Positions 4,645 through 5,375 of a stretch of DNA of 5,375 bases are shown here, in pieces. The first letter of the stretch is position 1; the number at the start of each line of letters is the position of its first letter. A model generated the notes under the pieces. That model ran no database searches, had not been told where the DNA came from, and was given only the letters and a program-made list of their open reading frames with translations. Source of the DNA: Acidimicrobiaceae bacterium (GTDB lineage: Bacteria; Actinomycetota; Acidimicrobiia; Acidimicrobiales; RAAP-2); NCBI GenBank assembly GCA_003164275.1, contig PLSY01000220.1:1-5375 (forward strand), in the 5' to 3' direction. The position numbers were made by a program, and so were the translations under genes.

Positions 4645-5375
4645 TGCGTCCCGTCGGCTCCAGCGGTTGCGGACACATCCGTCGGTTGCTCGGGAACGGT
4701 GGGGGCGACGGTCGGCGCTGCGTTCAAAGCCGCGCTGATCCTGGCTGCTTCCTTGGTGGAGGCGATCGTGAGGCCGGTGACCGGATCGAAGAAGTGCAAG
4801 TTGCGGCTGTCCACACCGAGTTCGATGCGATCGCCGGCCTTCACCTTGGTTCGCGGGTTGACCCGGGCAGTCCACAGAGATTTGCCTTCGAAGAGAGGGA
4901 CCGTGACTACGTCTTCGTCTTCACCGGGGGCCAGATCGGTCACGTCCTTGTGTCGCACGGGAGGGGCGTCGAGGGGGAAGATCACCTGGATCTCGTCGCC
5001 GAGAGCTTCGGTCACGTGGGTCGTGACCGCCATGCGGGCCCAGGTGTCGTCGACCGCGTCGGCCGCCTCGATGTCCGACGGCCGGATTCCCAGGATCACC
5101 TCACGGTCGAAGTAGGACCTGAGCTCTGGACTGGACTGCAACCGCTCGGACGGTATCGCCAGCCGGTATCCGGAGAAGGTGGCCGCTCCGCCATCGCCGT
5201 CGGCGACCAATTCGGCAGTCACCAGGTTCATCGCTGGCGATCCGATGAAACCCCCGACGAAGAGGTTGGCTGGGTGGTCGAACAGGTTCTGCGGCGTGTC
5301 CACCTGCTGCACGATGCCCTCGCGCAGGACGCACACCCGGTCACCGAGGGTCATGGCCTCGACCTGGTCGTGGGT
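4641..5375 (-). CDS. Sugar ABC transporter ATP-binding protein, MalK/UgpC/MsmX type (C-terminal part)
   Basis: The gene runs off the right edge, leaving the last 244 residues. The first visible residues, [14 protein letters not shown], are the H-loop (His switch) of the nucleotide-binding domain. [20 protein letters not shown] and then [12 protein letters not shown] follow, the standard link into the regulatory domain of carbohydrate-importer ATPases. The OB-fold/TOBE part includes [38 protein letters not shown] and [12 protein letters not shown]. Walker A, Q-loop, signature motif and Walker B lie outside the window. This subunit hydrolyses ATP on the inner face of the membrane to drive sugar uptake, and related ATPases often serve several permeases. 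After the last conserved block there is a tail of about 40 residues rich in Ala, Thr and Pro, longer than usual. Its stop overlaps the manA start. No permease or binding-protein gene is in view. Confidence 0.92.
   Translation of the reverse strand, partial: THDQVEAMTLGDRVCVLREGIVQQVDTPQNLFDHPANLFVGGFIGSPAMNLVTAELVADGDGGAATFSGYRLAIPSERLQSSPELRSYFDREVILGIRPSDIEAADAVDDTWARMAVTTHVTEALGDEIQVIFPLDAPPVRHKDVTDLAPGEDEDVVTVPLFEGKSLWTARVNPRTKVKAGDRIELGVDSRNLHFFDPVTGLTIASTKEAARISAALNAAPTVAPTVPEQPTDVSATAGADGTQ

Noticed and set aside
4645..4875. N-terminal extension of manA to the first in-frame start at 4875
   Set aside because: The extra residues overlap the ABC ATPase coding sequence and have no similarity to ManA. 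The ATGA overlap at 4644 gives a natural start.
1..5375. CRISPR arrays, tRNA or rRNA genes, riboswitches
   Set aside because: I saw no regularly spaced repeats, cloverleaf-like sequences, or conserved riboswitch cores on either strand.

Overview
The window is GC-rich DNA, most likely from an actinobacterium. The evidence is high third-position GC, frequent GTG codons, an actinobacterial-style ISL3 transposase, and an aldo/keto reductase relic ending in the ...QWW tail common in that phylum. I cannot name a genus. Three genes look intact, two are cut by the window edges, and about 1.1 kb in the middle is decayed sequence that ordinary ORF calling misses.

Layout. Bases 1-429 are the right end of an ISL3-family insertion sequence: the transposase C-terminus (cut by the left edge) and a probable terminal inverted repeat. 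Bases 430-550 hold no gene I can recognise. Bases 551-1738 (minus) encode a GH130 enzyme with all the expected phosphate-binding positions, so probably a beta-mannoside phosphorylase. Bases 1780-2058 are a mosaic: a Q-loop fragment of a sugar ABC ATPase (plus), a possible relic of a second ISL3 transposase (minus), and two pentanucleotide tandem arrays. Bases 2059-2876 (plus) are a full-length aldo/keto reductase pseudogene, traceable end to end through several frameshifts and in-frame stops, with most of its catalytic tetrad lost. Bases 2898-5375 are a tight minus-strand operon. In transcription order it encodes a MalK/UgpC-type sugar ABC ATPase (5' end off the window), mannose-6-phosphate isomerase (overlapping it by ATGA), and a PMM2-like HAD-IIB phosphomannomutase 4 nt further on.

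How the genes fit together. GH130 phosphorolysis releases alpha-mannose-1-phosphate, the PMM-like enzyme would convert it to mannose-6-phosphate, and ManA would pass it to fructose-6-phosphate. The ABC ATPase would power uptake of the sugar. This is a coherent route for using imported beta-mannosides or mannosylated glycans with little ATP cost. The pathway is inferred from gene identities and proximity. The same ManA/PMM pair could instead run toward GDP-mannose synthesis.
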